Source of the DNA: Firmicutes bacterium UBA4996 | GTDB lineage: Bacteria > Bacillota > Limnochordia > Darwinibacteriales > Darwinibacteriaceae | Reading direction: 5' to 3' | DNA: 30,598 nucleotides | Assembly (NCBI GenBank): GCA_002396805.1 | Contig: DGYW01000021.1 | Coordinates: forward strand, 15,850-46,447 | Shown: positions 7,584-15,902 of the stretch, in pieces | Layout: each line of letters opens with the position of its first letter | How positions within the stretch are numbered: the stretch's first letter is position 1 | Program-made: the position numbers and the translations under genes | Notes under the pieces: model-generated | The model's input: the letters and a program-made list of their open reading frames with translations, nothing else | Databases searched by the model: none | What the model was told of the DNA's origin: nothing

Positions 7584-8903
7584 TTAGAGGATGCGGCCTT
7601 GTAAACTCCAGGTGCTAGCCTCTGTGATTTCCACCTCAAGCAAAGAACCTAACAATTCCCTGCTTCCACTAAGATGTACTTGCCGATTAGTTCGCGTGCG
7701 ACCGATTACCCCCTCTTGAGTTGCCCCCTCAATCAAGACCTCTTGGGTGGTACCTACAAGACGTTGCATATGCTGCGCACTAATATCGTTCTGCAATTCA
7801 ATGAGCTGGTAAATGCGTTCCTTCTTTAATTCTTCTGGGACCTGATTCGGATATTTGGTTGCTGGAGTACCTTCTCGTGGTGAATAAATGAAGGTAAAGG
7901 CTGAGTCAAAACCAACCTCTTTCACCAAGGAAAGGGTTTCTTGAAAATCCTCATCCGTTTCACCCGGAAAGCCCACAATCAGATCCGTGGTTAAGCTAAT
8001 TCCAGGAACCGCTTGCCTTACTCTTTCTACTAGACCGAGATAGTATTCCCTAGTATAGCCACGATTCATCCGGCGTAGCAAAGTATTACTTCCCGCTTGC
8101 ACCGGTAGATGCAGATGCTCACAAACCTTGTCCAAATCAGCCAAAGCTGCGATTAGATCATCGCCCATATCTCGGGGGTGGCTAGTAGTAAAGCGAATTC
8201 TAGCCAATCCATCTATGGTATTCACTTTCCTGAGTAAGGTGCTAAAAGAAGTGTCTAGAGATAGATCCTTACCGTAGGCATTTACATTTTGACCAAGTAA
8301 GGTGACTTCTTTGTATCCTTCTCTAGCTAGATTTGCCACGTCGTCCAAAATACGCTCGGGAAGACGACTGTGTTCTTTCCCCCGCACATATGGTACTATG
8401 CAATAGGTGCAAAAGTTGGTGCAACCATAAATTACGTTGACAAATGCCTTTAGACCGTGACTACGCTGCACAGGCAAGCCATCACGGAGATCTTGACCCT
8501 CATCGTATTGACCCTCATCCCAGATCTCCACAACCTTTTCTCCATTTTGAGCCCGTTCTAATAACTCAGGCAGGCGGTGAATGTTATGAGTGCCAAAGAT
8601 GAGATCCACATGGGGCAACTGTTGAAGAATTTTCTCTAATTCCTGTTTTTGTTGAGTCATGCAGCCACATATTCCAATTACGAGCTGAGGATTCTGTTCC
8701 TTCAATTTACGAAAGGCCGCAATATGCCCGTACACCTTGCGCTCGGGGTTTTCCCGAACACAGCATGTATTATATAAGATCAAATCCGCGTCTCCAACTT
8801 GATCCGTGGCTTCATAGCCCAACGAAAGGAGGAGTCCGGTGATTACCTCTGAGTCGTGGTCGTTCATCTGACAACCCATTGTTTTTAGATAAAATCGTTT
8901 CAT
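7584..8903 (-). CDS. miaB: tRNA-2-methylthio-N6-dimethylallyladenosine synthase MiaB
   Basis: A radical-SAM methylthiotransferase that converts i6A37 to ms2i6A37 in tRNA, acting after MiaA. Its three regions are all present. The N-terminal cluster-binding domain has cysteines in KTMGCQMND, YNTCCVREN and GICGCMTQQ. The radical-SAM motif is YGCTNFCTYCIVPYVRG (CxxxCxxC). The C-terminal TRAM domain (about the last 65 residues) includes GVIGRTRTNRQVHL. I place the start at ATG 8903-8901 (MKRFYLKTMGCQ, 439 aa) because AAGGAG lies 9 bases upstream. An ATG seven codons earlier (8924) is possible, but it lacks a ribosome site and lies only about ten bases after the predicted transcription start. Confidence 0.97.
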   Translation of the reverse strand: MKRFYLKTMGCQMNDHDSEVITGLLLSLGYEATDQVGDADLILYNTCCVRENPERKVYGHIAAFRKLKEQNPQLVIGICGCMTQQKQELEKILQQLPHVDLIFGTHNIHRLPELLERAQNGEKVVEIWDEGQYDEGQDLRDGLPVQRSHGLKAFVNVIYGCTNFCTYCIVPYVRGKEHSRLPERILDDVANLAREGYKEVTLLGQNVNAYGKDLSLDTSFSTLLRKVNTIDGLARIRFTTSHPRDMGDDLIAALADLDKVCEHLHLPVQAGSNTLLRRMNRGYTREYYLGLVERVRQAVPGISLTTDLIVGFPGETDEDFQETLSLVKEVGFDSAFTFIYSPREGTPATKYPNQVPEELKKERIYQLIELQNDISAQHMQRLVGTTQEVLIEGATQEGVIGRTRTNRQVHLSGSRELLGSLLEVEITEASTWSLQGRIL

Positions 8904-8941
8904 GGCATGGTTCTCCTTATTCATTAGATAAGTGCTATCCT

Positions 8942-8971
8942 ATTATACTATTCTTCGTAACCAATACGCAA
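8942..8971 (-). promoter_or_regulatory. Sigma-A-type promoter for the miaB-mutSL operon
   Basis: On the minus strand TTGCGT (8971-8966) and a perfect TATAAT (8947-8942) are separated by 18 bases. Transcription would begin near 8935, about 32 bases before the preferred miaB ATG. No other equally good promoter is visible before the genes down to ynbB, so this may drive the whole operon. Confidence 0.6.
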
Positions 8972-8987
8972 GCAATGGCAATGCCAG

Positions 8988-9017
8988 GTATTGCACGATT
9001 GGCCTTGGGACATAATG
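8988..9017 (+). promoter_or_regulatory. Possible forespore (sigma-G/F-like) promoter for the DUF421 pair
   Basis: GTATT (8988-8992) and CATAATG (9011-9017) are 18 bases apart on the plus strand. This resembles the sigma-G pattern (GYATR, then CATnnTA), with one mismatch in each element. Transcription would start just before the ribosome site of the gene at 9036. It is weaker than the spoVA example and could be chance. Confidence 0.3.
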
Positions 9018-9035
9018 CAGCCAAGGGGGTTTTTC

Positions 9036-9728
9036 ATGCTCATCACATTAGTACGTACCGCACTGCTTTACATTCTTGTGGTGATAACCATGAGAATCAT
9101 GGGCAAGAGACAAATTGCCCAATTGGAGCCCTTCGAATTGGTGATCGCCATTATGATTGCTGAGCTAGCCGCTGTGCCCATGCAAGATCGACACATTCCC
9201 CTGATTAATGGAGTGATTGCGATCTTAACTTTACTCTTCATCCAAGTCAGTTTGAGCATTCTCAGCCTTAAGTCCTTGAAATTCCGGGCAGTATTGGACG
9301 GAAGCTACAGTATTGTCATCGCTAACGGAATTATCCAGGAAAAGGAGATGAAAAAGGCACGATACAATCTTGACGAACTGCTAGAACAACTCCGATTGAA
9401 GAATATCTTCAATGTTGAAGATGTGGAATTCGCCATCTTAGAGACTAGCGGTGAATTAAGCGTACTGGTCAAATCACAAAGACGCCCAGTGACGCCCCAA
9501 GACCTTGAAGTGGATACACCCTACGAAGGGCTGCCAACCGTGTTAGTCTTTGATGGCCAGGTAATGACCTCAGAGCTCGAGAAGGTAGGACTGGGCGAAG
9601 GCTGGCTACGGGCGGAACTAGAAAAACTAGGTTTCCAGGATCCGGCCCAGATTCTCATAGCATCTTTGAACACTGAGGGAGAGCTGTTTTATCAAGCAAA
9701 AGCAAACATTAAAGGAGAGGGACAGTGA
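9036..9728 (+). CDS. DUF421 (YetF-family) membrane protein
   Basis: A 230-residue protein of the DUF421/YetF family. It has three N-terminal membrane helices (around LVRTALLYILVVITMRIMG, FELVIAIMIAELAAVP and GVIAILTLLFIQVSLSIL), then a cytosolic domain of about 140 residues with the family landmarks MGKRQIAQLEPFE, DGSYSIVIANG and ARYNLDELLEQLR. Family members are abundant in spore formers, and some affect spore germination or spore membrane properties; the molecular function is unclear. I chose ATG 9036, preceded by AAGGGGG, over upstream in-frame starts at 8991 (TTG) and 9015 because only this one has a ribosome site, and it begins right at the first membrane helix. It overlaps the next gene by four bases (GTGA) and is divergent from miaB. 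Confidence 0.88.
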   Translation: MLITLVRTALLYILVVITMRIMGKRQIAQLEPFELVIAIMIAELAAVPMQDRHIPLINGVIAILTLLFIQVSLSILSLKSLKFRAVLDGSYSIVIANGIIQEKEMKKARYNLDELLEQLRLKNIFNVEDVEFAILETSGELSVLVKSQRRPVTPQDLEVDTPYEGLPTVLVFDGQVMTSELEKVGLGEGWLRAELEKLGFQDPAQILIASLNTEGELFYQAKANIKGEGQ

Positions 9729-10105
9729 AACTTTGGATCGCCCTATTCTTGCTCATTGTAGTCATCTTCATAAGCGGAATCTTTGTTGAACGTTCCATTT
9801 TAAAAACCACCGACACCCTTTCTCACGAATTGGATTTACTCCAACAACATGTGAAAGCTGAGCGGTGGCAAGAAGCGAGAAAACTATGTGGTGAGATTGA
9901 ACGCTTCTGGTCTCGGCAAAAACACATCTGGGCTCCCTTTATACATAACCACGAACTAGACACCATCGCGGCAACTTTCACGCGCATCGTCACCCTTTTA
10001 GAAAACGAAGAGAAAAGTGATACTCTAGTGGAAATTGCAGTAGTCAAAGTGCTCTTAGTGCAACTACATCATCAGGAAATTTTGACCTTGCAGAACATCT
10101 TTTAG
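9725..10105 (+). CDS. DUF4363 family protein
   Basis: A 126-residue protein with one N-terminal membrane helix (LWIALFLLIVVIFISGIFV) and an exported, mostly helical domain rich in charged residues (DLLQQHVKAERWQEARKLC, then RFWSRQKHIWAPFIHNHE). This fits DUF4363, a family often encoded directly after DUF421 genes, which suggests the two proteins form a complex. The start is GTG 9725, behind AAAGGAGAGG. It overlaps the DUF421 stop by four bases. Its TAG stop overlaps the TAA stop of the convergent gene at 10102, leaving no room for a terminator between them. No enzymatic motif is visible. Confidence 0.85.
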   Translation: MKLWIALFLLIVVIFISGIFVERSILKTTDTLSHELDLLQQHVKAERWQEARKLCGEIERFWSRQKHIWAPFIHNHELDTIAATFTRIVTLLENEEKSDTLVEIAVVKVLLVQLHHQEILTLQNIF

Positions 10106-10623
10106 CGTTTAGCAAGTGTGTAATGCTTGTTGATCTGGGCCGTAACCACACCAACGAAAGCCCCCGTTGGTAAAGCAAAAAACAACATGTAGGGCAAATA
10201 ACCCAAGATGCCCATGCTACGAATGACAAAAGCAGCCACCAGAAGTTGGGTCAAGTTATGGGCAAGGGCTCCTGCTAAGCTTATCCCTAGCATGCTAAAA
10301 TACTTCGATGCGAATTTGTAGAGAAGGCCCATGACAATGGTACTGACTAGACCGCCAAAAAAGCTAAAGAAAAACGTCACTGTCATGAAGGTACCAGACA
10401 TTAAAGAGCCAAGAACCGTGCGTAGTATAGATACTACCACTGCATCCTTCGTGCCAAAGTTCATGATTACGTACAAGCTTACGATATTGGCCAGCCCAAG
10501 TTTAAAACCCGGTACTAACAAATCGGTAGGCATAGGTATTAATGTTTCAAAGATGTGTAAACCTAGGGCCAGGCCTGTGGTTAGTCCTAGATAAACAACA
10601 CGCTGCGTACTTGAATATGCCAC
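10102..10623 (-). CDS. Gx transporter family membrane protein (Hpre_diP_synt_I family)
   Basis: An integral membrane protein of about 173 residues and five to six helices. It belongs to the family once named 'heptaprenyl diphosphate synthase component I' and now called the Gx transporter family, whose fold resembles the substrate-binding (S) components of ECF transporters. The conserved pattern is visible: ALGLHIFETLIPMP near the start, the glycine/asparagine-rich PGFKLGLANIVSLYVI, then ILRTVLGSLMSGTF and GALAHNLTQLLVA. The substrate is unknown. I choose GTG 10623-10621, preceded by AAAGGGGAA with a 7-base spacer, over an ATG at 10644 and a start at 10662, which lack ribosome sites and would overlap fapA. 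It is the last gene of the che operon. Confidence 0.85.
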   Translation of the reverse strand: MAYSSTQRVVYLGLTTGLALGLHIFETLIPMPTDLLVPGFKLGLANIVSLYVIMNFGTKDAVVVSILRTVLGSLMSGTFMTVTFFFSFFGGLVSTIVMGLLYKFASKYFSMLGISLAGALAHNLTQLLVAAFVIRSMGILGYLPYMLFFALPTGAFVGVVTAQINKHYTLAKR

Positions 10624-10636
10624 TAGGTGTTCCCCT

Positions 10637-12586
10637 TTAGCCATGTATTTTGTTCGAACCACTATAGACCGTCAAGATACCTCCCTGGAGAAAAACCTTC
10701 ACCATGGAAGTGGTTTCAGAAAAGCGATAACTTTGCTCCCCAATGGCCACCCCTACATTGGGATGAACCAAGTTGGCCGTAATCCGCCCATTTTTGACAA
10801 TCCTAGCGGTAGTTGAGATTCCTGTAGGGCCGCCAAATTCTTTGGCGATGATATTACCTTCGTTAACGATTACTTCGCCACCTCGGACAACGCCGTTGGG
10901 GATTTTAAATTCCTTACCAGCCAAAATCGTTGAATAAAAGCACCCCTGTCCGGTAATTGCCACATTGCGCGAAGCTTCAATTTTACTATTCTGCAAATAG
11001 CCTACACTGGCATCTGCCTCTATGTCCGCTTGACTTTCGAGCTTTAGTTCTTGGGCTCTGAGAAAAGCAAGGAGCCTTTTCAAGATATCAATATCGGAGA
11101 TCTGCAGTGGGCCTAAGCCACACAAGCTGGCTACAAGACTTGCTTTTAACTCTAACAGCTCTACAGAACATTCGTCACCAATTTGCTCTACGTAATCGGC
11201 GAATTCCTTGATTTCTTTTGGCAAATTAAAAAACTTTAGTTCCAGAAGATGTTTAATCAAGTTTTCGAAGGGAATGTTCTCGGCCTGAGCGACGATAGAC
11301 TCATAAGCCCGAATCAGGCCGTCAAGTTGATGACCAATTTTATGCAACATGCTAAGCAGGCGGACTTGAGCCACCGTTGCGCCACCCGCGAAAAGTTGTG
11401 AGCGGATCGCGTTTTTCAACACCGTGATGGAGCCTCCTGTGCGCAATATTGCACCACTAACTAAACCGTTTACCACGATATTTCCGTTCGTAGACTCTAC
11501 TTTCACGTTTTCCAAAACGTTTCCCTTAATAATAATAGCACCATCCATGGTAATATTTCCAGTGGAAACATCTGCATTGCCATCTAGCTCAAAAACACTG
11601 GTTACTCGAATTACCCCACTCTGCAAGGTGGGTAAACCTGCGACAGTAGCAAGGGCCTGAAGACCATCGGCGCTTAATACTGCACCTTCTCCCACTAAAA
11701 TGTCAACATCTTTGAGAGGTGCAACGGGAAGAGCATCACCGTAAACATCAGTTCCAGGCACGCCTGGGGCACCAGGCGTTTTCACTGCCAAAACAGCACC
11801 AGGTTCAACCCCGCGGATACCATGGACTTCGTAATGATCAATTCGAATGGCATCAGGGTCAATCTCAGGCGCGTCCTCTTGGAAAACATAGGTAATACTT
11901 GCTGGTTGAGGCGGCTCAGGTGCCTTGCCTTCGGCGATAGTAAACAAACCCTGCCCCGCTTGGAGAATCTCAGCACTCAATTCGTCCAGCTTTAATCCGA
12001 ATTGCAATCCTTGGATTTGAGCGATCTCTCGAACGTCTGCGACGGTCAATGCTGGAGGCTCCACCAGGTCTTTTCGCAACGACAAGTGAAGTTGATTGGT
12101 TGGGGGATGATCAGCTAACTCATAAATAACACCCGGAGTGCGTTTCCAAAACAGCTCGGCCTTGGTCCTATCTGCATTGACCTTAATCTCATAGTGCAAC
12201 TCGGGCTCACGATTTTCGGGCAAAATAATCTCTAAGTTTTCCAACCCATCGGTAAGGTCAACTTTTCCTTCCCTTACCTCACCATTGTAGACAACATGAA
12301 GTTCACTGCCGAACCGCAACCTAGCTGGGATACCACCAGAAGAAGCGACGTCCAACTGAAGTTGGCCACCACTGACACTAACCGCGCCTAGTTGGCCCGG
12401 AGCGGTTGAAATTCTCTCTTTATGAGTAACACGAACCACCGCGGGACTACTCTTCCATCCCAAAACTCCGCTTGTTGGTTCCTGCACAACTTCAACATTT
12501 ACCTCGTCTAGCGACACTTGCAACTTATTTAAGGCATCTTCAATGGCTCTTTCCACTGTCTTACCTTCACCCATAGCTGTCTTCAC
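10637..12586 (-). CDS. fapA: FapA / DUF342 family protein with N-terminal Jag-N domain
   Basis: A 649-residue cytoplasmic protein of the FapA (flagellar assembly protein A, DUF342) family. The N-terminus (GEGKTVERAIEDALNKLQVS, then SGVLGWKSSPAVVRV) is a Jag_N-type domain. The family signature TPGAPGVPGTDVYGD is followed by a glycine-rich beta-helix-like region (about 330-420, with DVSTGNITMDG and NGNIVVNGLVSGAIL). A helical, probably coiled-coil insertion (about 425-530) comes next, then more beta-helix (SVGYLQNSKIEASRNVAITG). FapA proteins have been linked to flagellar or cell-surface regulation, but the mechanism is not established. The start is GTG 12586-12584, behind GGGGGG. It follows cheR by 16 bases, in keeping with a motility role. 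Confidence 0.88.
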   Translation of the reverse strand: MKTAMGEGKTVERAIEDALNKLQVSLDEVNVEVVQEPTSGVLGWKSSPAVVRVTHKERISTAPGQLGAVSVSGGQLQLDVASSGGIPARLRFGSELHVVYNGEVREGKVDLTDGLENLEIILPENREPELHYEIKVNADRTKAELFWKRTPGVIYELADHPPTNQLHLSLRKDLVEPPALTVADVREIAQIQGLQFGLKLDELSAEILQAGQGLFTIAEGKAPEPPQPASITYVFQEDAPEIDPDAIRIDHYEVHGIRGVEPGAVLAVKTPGAPGVPGTDVYGDALPVAPLKDVDILVGEGAVLSADGLQALATVAGLPTLQSGVIRVTSVFELDGNADVSTGNITMDGAIIIKGNVLENVKVESTNGNIVVNGLVSGAILRTGGSITVLKNAIRSQLFAGGATVAQVRLLSMLHKIGHQLDGLIRAYESIVAQAENIPFENLIKHLLELKFFNLPKEIKEFADYVEQIGDECSVELLELKASLVASLCGLGPLQISDIDILKRLLAFLRAQELKLESQADIEADASVGYLQNSKIEASRNVAITGQGCFYSTILAGKEFKIPNGVVRGGEVIVNEGNIIAKEFGGPTGISTTARIVKNGRITANLVHPNVGVAIGEQSYRFSETTSMVKVFLQGGILTVYSGSNKIHG

Positions 12587-12602
12587 TATATCACTACCCC
12601 CC

Positions 12603-13373
12603 TTAAGCGGTTTTTTGGTAGATACAGTAACTCACTCTCTGTAGACCGAAACTTGCAGGATCCATGATCTGCTCTGCGGAACCAACTATAAAATATCCAT
12701 TTGGCTTCAAGGATTGCACGAAGTTCTTTATTAAGCGGGCTTGGGTCTCACTGGTAAAGTAGATAAATACATTACGACAAAGGATCAAATCGAAATTACG
12801 TTCATAGGGATCTTTCAGCAAGTCGTGTTTCTTAAAGCTAACCTGGCGTTTAATACTTTCAGTTATCGCCCAAGTGCCATCACTTTGGCTGAGAAAATAC
12901 TTATCGAGGTACTTTTTGTCCATTCCCGTAATTTGATTGGCCAAATAGACTCCTTCTTGAGCCTTACGTAAGATAACTTCATCCAGATCGGTGGCAAAGA
13001 GCTGGCCCGGTGTGAAACCATACTCTTTCATGAGAATAGCAATAGAGTAGATTTCCGCTCCAATAGAAGCGCCTGCACTCCAAATTCTAGGGCGGTTATG
13101 CTTGCTGATGGCAGGTAGAACCTGTTCTTCAATCACCTTAAAAACACTGGAATCACGGAAGAAGTTTGATGTGTTGATGGTCAGATACTCCACGAACTTA
13201 GCTCGATGTTCAGGGTCCTCATCGATTTTTCTGATTAATCCATTATAAGAAGTAAGATCATAGCGGTCTAGCCATTGATTTATGCGTCGGCGCATCTGTT
13301 GCTCTTTATAAGCGTTCAAATCAATGCCCAACCTGTCATTAATGTCTCTTTTAAGCTTTTCGTAATCCGTCAT
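12603..13373 (-). CDS. cheR: Chemotaxis protein methyltransferase CheR
   Basis: CheR uses S-adenosylmethionine to methylate glutamates on chemoreceptors, opposing CheB. The N-terminal helical domain (about 1-75) includes YKEQQMRRRINQWLDR. The catalytic domain has NTSNFFRDSSVF, the SAM-binding loop WSAGASIGAEIYSIA, FATDLDE, LILCRNVFIYF and GYFIVGSAEQ. The SAM loop is unusual: most CheR proteins read G/A-C/A-S-T-G-E-E-P-Y-S, while here T-G-E-E-P is I-G-A-E-I, so one acidic residue and the proline are lost. Fold and order are otherwise normal, and 256 residues is the usual length. The start is ATG 13373 behind GAGGG. It lies 13 bases after cheB. Confidence 0.95.
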   Translation of the reverse strand: MTDYEKLKRDINDRLGIDLNAYKEQQMRRRINQWLDRYDLTSYNGLIRKIDEDPEHRAKFVEYLTINTSNFFRDSSVFKVIEEQVLPAISKHNRPRIWSAGASIGAEIYSIAILMKEYGFTPGQLFATDLDEVILRKAQEGVYLANQITGMDKKYLDKYFLSQSDGTWAITESIKRQVSFKKHDLLKDPYERNFDLILCRNVFIYFTSETQARLIKNFVQSLKPNGYFIVGSAEQIMDPASFGLQRVSYCIYQKTA

Positions 13374-13386
13374 TCTAACCCTCTAT

Positions 13387-14436
13387 TCATCGCATAGTCG
13401 CTACTATGTCGGTGATGGCCCCTCCTATTCTGTCTAAGGGGAGAATGTAATCAGCATTGCCTTCTTCCGCCACAACCCGCGGCATACTGTAGATTGTGGA
13501 TGTATTCTTGTCCTGAGCAATGGTAATACCGCCGGCCTTTTTGATCGCCGCCATGCCTCTGGCCCCATCCCTCCCCATTCCAGTAAGGATTACGCCCACG
13601 ATCTTGTTGCCGTATACCCTTGGTAACCCCTCCATAGTCACATCGACCGCTGGTCGCAAGAACATTACCCGCTCTTCTTGGTTCAACACCACACGCCTAT
13701 CAGAATTAATCATCAAGTGGAAATCACCTGGCGCGATCAAAACTTTGCCATTCTCTACCAAATCTCCGTTGCTAGCTTCCTTCACTGGAAAGGGAAACAG
13801 ACTATCTAGTCGTTCGGCAAAACTACGGGTGAAGTCTTTGGGCATGTGCTGAACTACAACAATGCCTGCTGGCAAATTAGGTGGGAGGTGCGCGAAGACT
13901 TCTTCCACAGCTTTTGGTCCCCCAGTGGAAGAACCAATAATGACAAGCTTCGTCGCTGCTCCTTGAGTTGGCTCAGGAAAGGTGAGTGATGCATTTCGTT
14001 TAGGGGTCACAGACGGTTTTTTTGGTCTGTGGAACTGGGCGGAAGCGGCCAGGCGCAATTTGTGGGTGATCTCTTGGGCTACCAGCTCCATATCAAGGGA
14101 AATGGGTCCAGACGGTTTAGCAATAAAATCCACGGCCCCTAGAGCTAACGCCTGGACAGTAGTCTCTGAACCCTTCTTGGTACGACTACTTAACATCACG
14201 ACTGGGAGGGGATTTTCATCCATAATGTGGCGTAATGTTTCTAAGCCATCCATAACAGGCATTTCCACATCAAGGGTAACCACATCAACCTCTAGCTGGG
14301 CCAGTTTCCGGAGGGCGTCTTGTCCGTTTCTAGCAAAACCCACTACTTCCATATCTGTTTCTGCATGAATTATTTCAGTAATCACTTTGCGCATAAAAGC
14401 ACTGTCATCTACAACCAAAACCCTAATAGGCACCAT
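13387..14436 (-). CDS. cheB: Protein-glutamate methylesterase/deamidase CheB
   Basis: CheB removes methyl groups from receptors and can deamidate receptor glutamines; it is activated by CheA phosphorylation. The N-terminal receiver domain has Asp10/Asp11 and the phospho-acceptor Asp56 (VTLDVEMPVMDG), plus AKPSG at its end. A linker (about 125-160) leads to the methylesterase domain, with catalytic Ser170 (IIGSSTGGPKAV), His197 (VVVQHMPKDF) and Asp290 (TGMGRDGARGM). All expected residues are present and 349 residues is normal. The start is ATG 14436 behind GAGGTGAT. Because CheD can act as the receptor deamidase in this type of pathway, this CheB may work mainly as a methylesterase. Confidence 0.97.
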   Translation of the reverse strand: MVPIRVLVVDDSAFMRKVITEIIHAETDMEVVGFARNGQDALRKLAQLEVDVVTLDVEMPVMDGLETLRHIMDENPLPVVMLSSRTKKGSETTVQALALGAVDFIAKPSGPISLDMELVAQEITHKLRLAASAQFHRPKKPSVTPKRNASLTFPEPTQGAATKLVIIGSSTGGPKAVEEVFAHLPPNLPAGIVVVQHMPKDFTRSFAERLDSLFPFPVKEASNGDLVENGKVLIAPGDFHLMINSDRRVVLNQEERVMFLRPAVDVTMEGLPRVYGNKIVGVILTGMGRDGARGMAAIKKAGGITIAQDKNTSTIYSMPRVVAEEGNADYILPLDRIGGAITDIVATMR

Positions 14437-14444
14437 CTATCACC

Positions 14445-14924
14445 TCAAATCTCAATGGGCTCTTTGCCTATGGCAGTTACTGTTACTACACCGTTTTGCA
14501 CGAAAAAGCGCATTTTTCGCCCATGACTCCCTTCCACATCCATTCCGGAAATAGGAATTCGATGTTTGGAGAGATGATCCTTGACCGCTGTAACGTTTTG
14601 CTCACCAATACTAACGCTATTCACATTTAGATTGGGAAAAAGATTGGCCCCGCCAGCCAATTTGGCTTGGAGCCGTGACCTTTGGGCCCCTAGGCGCACC
14701 GCTTCATCAATCATGGCAGGGATACCCGTATCCGCGTATTTTCCTGGCAAAGCATCTGGGTCGTTATCGCGACTTTTTGGTAGAAAAATGTGACCCATGA
14801 CCCCAACTTTTGCTGCACTATCGTATAAGGCTACACCAACGCAGGAACCCAAACCCACTGTGGTTAGGATCCCCTCTGTCTTCAGCGAGCAAATCTGCCC
14901 CATATTCACAAATAATTCTACCAT
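14445..14924 (-). CDS. cheD: Chemoreceptor glutamine deamidase CheD
   Basis: CheD deamidates selected receptor glutamines and binds CheC, where it stimulates CheY-P dephosphorylation. The catalytic cysteine is Cys28 in GLGSCVGVALYD and the histidine is His45 in GVMGHIFLPKS. The segments AKLAGGANLF and SIGEQNVTAVKDHLSKHRI are also typical. Length (159 aa) is normal. The start codon ATG 14924-14922 shares one base with the cheC stop (TAATG), so the CheC and CheD partners are translationally coupled, as expected for a stoichiometric complex. Confidence 0.96.
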   Translation of the reverse strand: MVELFVNMGQICSLKTEGILTTVGLGSCVGVALYDSAAKVGVMGHIFLPKSRDNDPDALPGKYADTGIPAMIDEAVRLGAQRSRLQAKLAGGANLFPNLNVNSVSIGEQNVTAVKDHLSKHRIPISGMDVEGSHGRKMRFFVQNGVVTVTAIGKEPIEI

Positions 14925-15517
14925 TACATTTCCCCCAGACCTAAAATACGAGCAATTTTCTCGAAGTCTGCCTGATCTGGAAGGAAAATAATGTTTCCTT
15001 CGATGGCTTTTCCGTCCGCAAAGAATTCGGTGCGGATCACAGTCACCTCATTCACTACTTGTGCACCTGCTAAGACGCTTTCCCAAACTGCTCCAGCCAT
15101 ATCAACGGCAATACCTGGAATACTCGGTGCCATCAACAGCTGAGTCATTTTGGCGAGCGCGTTTAAATAGGAGGTAATCATAATATTTCCTAACTCTTGC
15201 AGAGCTGAAAGGGCCAACTCATTCATTTCACCGCTCTCATCACCCGTTAAAAGGCGTACGAGAACCATAGCACTATCATAGGGAAGCAAGAAGGCCATAT
15301 GACCGCCTACATCTCCTGAAATAACTATAAAAATCCCGACGATTACCTGCTCTAATCCTCCAACATAATTGGCCGCTTCATTAAAAGGTATTAAACGAGC
15401 CTCAGGTACCACAAGTTGAAACAACTTGCCACTGAGCATTTGTGAGAGGGCAGTAGTCGCATGTCCTGTCCCGATGTTAGCTAATTCCTTCAGGAAATCC
15501 AACTTGGCTTCATTCAT
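14924..15517 (-). CDS. cheC: CheY-P phosphatase CheC
   Basis: CheC hydrolyses phospho-CheY. Two copies of the active-site pattern E-x-x-N are visible: FLKELANIGTGHATTALSQM near the N-terminus (about residues 10-28) and LSALQELGNIMITSYLNALA in the middle (about 103-122). The beta strand GIFIVISGDVGGHMAFLLP is typical. Its 197 residues are close to the usual length, and there is no FliN-like C-terminal domain, which separates it from FliY. The start is ATG 15517 behind AGGAGGGA. It follows cheY and overlaps cheD by one base. Confidence 0.95.
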   Translation of the reverse strand: MNEAKLDFLKELANIGTGHATTALSQMLSGKLFQLVVPEARLIPFNEAANYVGGLEQVIVGIFIVISGDVGGHMAFLLPYDSAMVLVRLLTGDESGEMNELALSALQELGNIMITSYLNALAKMTQLLMAPSIPGIAVDMAGAVWESVLAGAQVVNEVTVIRTEFFADGKAIEGNIIFLPDQADFEKIARILGLGEM

Positions 15518-15528
15518 AGGACTCCCTC

Positions 15529-15891
15529 CTACGAGCTGATTTTACGTAACGACTCCACAACCCTTTCGGATTCAAAAGGCTTGACTAGAAAATCCTTAGC
15601 ACCTGCGCTAAGAGCTTCTATGACCATAGGTTTTTGTCCCATTGCACTACATACAATGATCTTGGCGTTGGGATCCACTTTCATAATTTCTTTAATAGCA
15701 GTAATTCCATCCATTTTGGGCATGGTAATATCCATCGTTACCAAATCGGGGTTCAATTCTTTGTACAAGGCAATAGCTTCTTCCCCATCTCCTGCCTCCC
15801 CAACGACCTTGTAACCGTTCTTTTCGATTACATTTCTTAGAGTCATGCGCATAAATGCGGTGTCGTCGGTAATTAGTACTGTTTTAGCCAT
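15529..15891 (-). CDS. cheY: Chemotaxis response regulator CheY
   Basis: A single-domain receiver (120 aa) phosphorylated by CheA; CheY-P binds the FliM/FliY switch. It shows the acidic pair Asp9/Asp10, phospho-acceptor Asp54 (VTMDITMPKMDG), the switch serine in IIVCSAMGQ and the conserved lysine in FLVKPFES. No output domain is present. ATG 15891 follows AGGAGATG. Its place directly after cheA and before cheC, with spacers of 11 bases on each side, identifies it as CheY rather than another single-domain receiver such as Spo0F. Confidence 0.95.
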   Translation of the reverse strand: MAKTVLITDDTAFMRMTLRNVIEKNGYKVVGEAGDGEEAIALYKELNPDLVTMDITMPKMDGITAIKEIMKVDPNAKIIVCSAMGQKPMVIEALSAGAKDFLVKPFESERVVESLRKISS

Positions 15892-15902
15892 TTATTCATC
15901 TC

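Noticed and set aside
8879..9163. Plus-strand open frame across the miaB start and the DUF421 start
   Set aside because: It overlaps the miaB promoter and coding sequence and the start of DUF421 in another frame, lacks a ribosome site and has no recognisable protein features.
10100..10130. Bidirectional terminator between the convergent DUF4363 and Gx transporter genes
   Set aside because: The stop codons overlap and no stem with a U run is seen on either strand around them.
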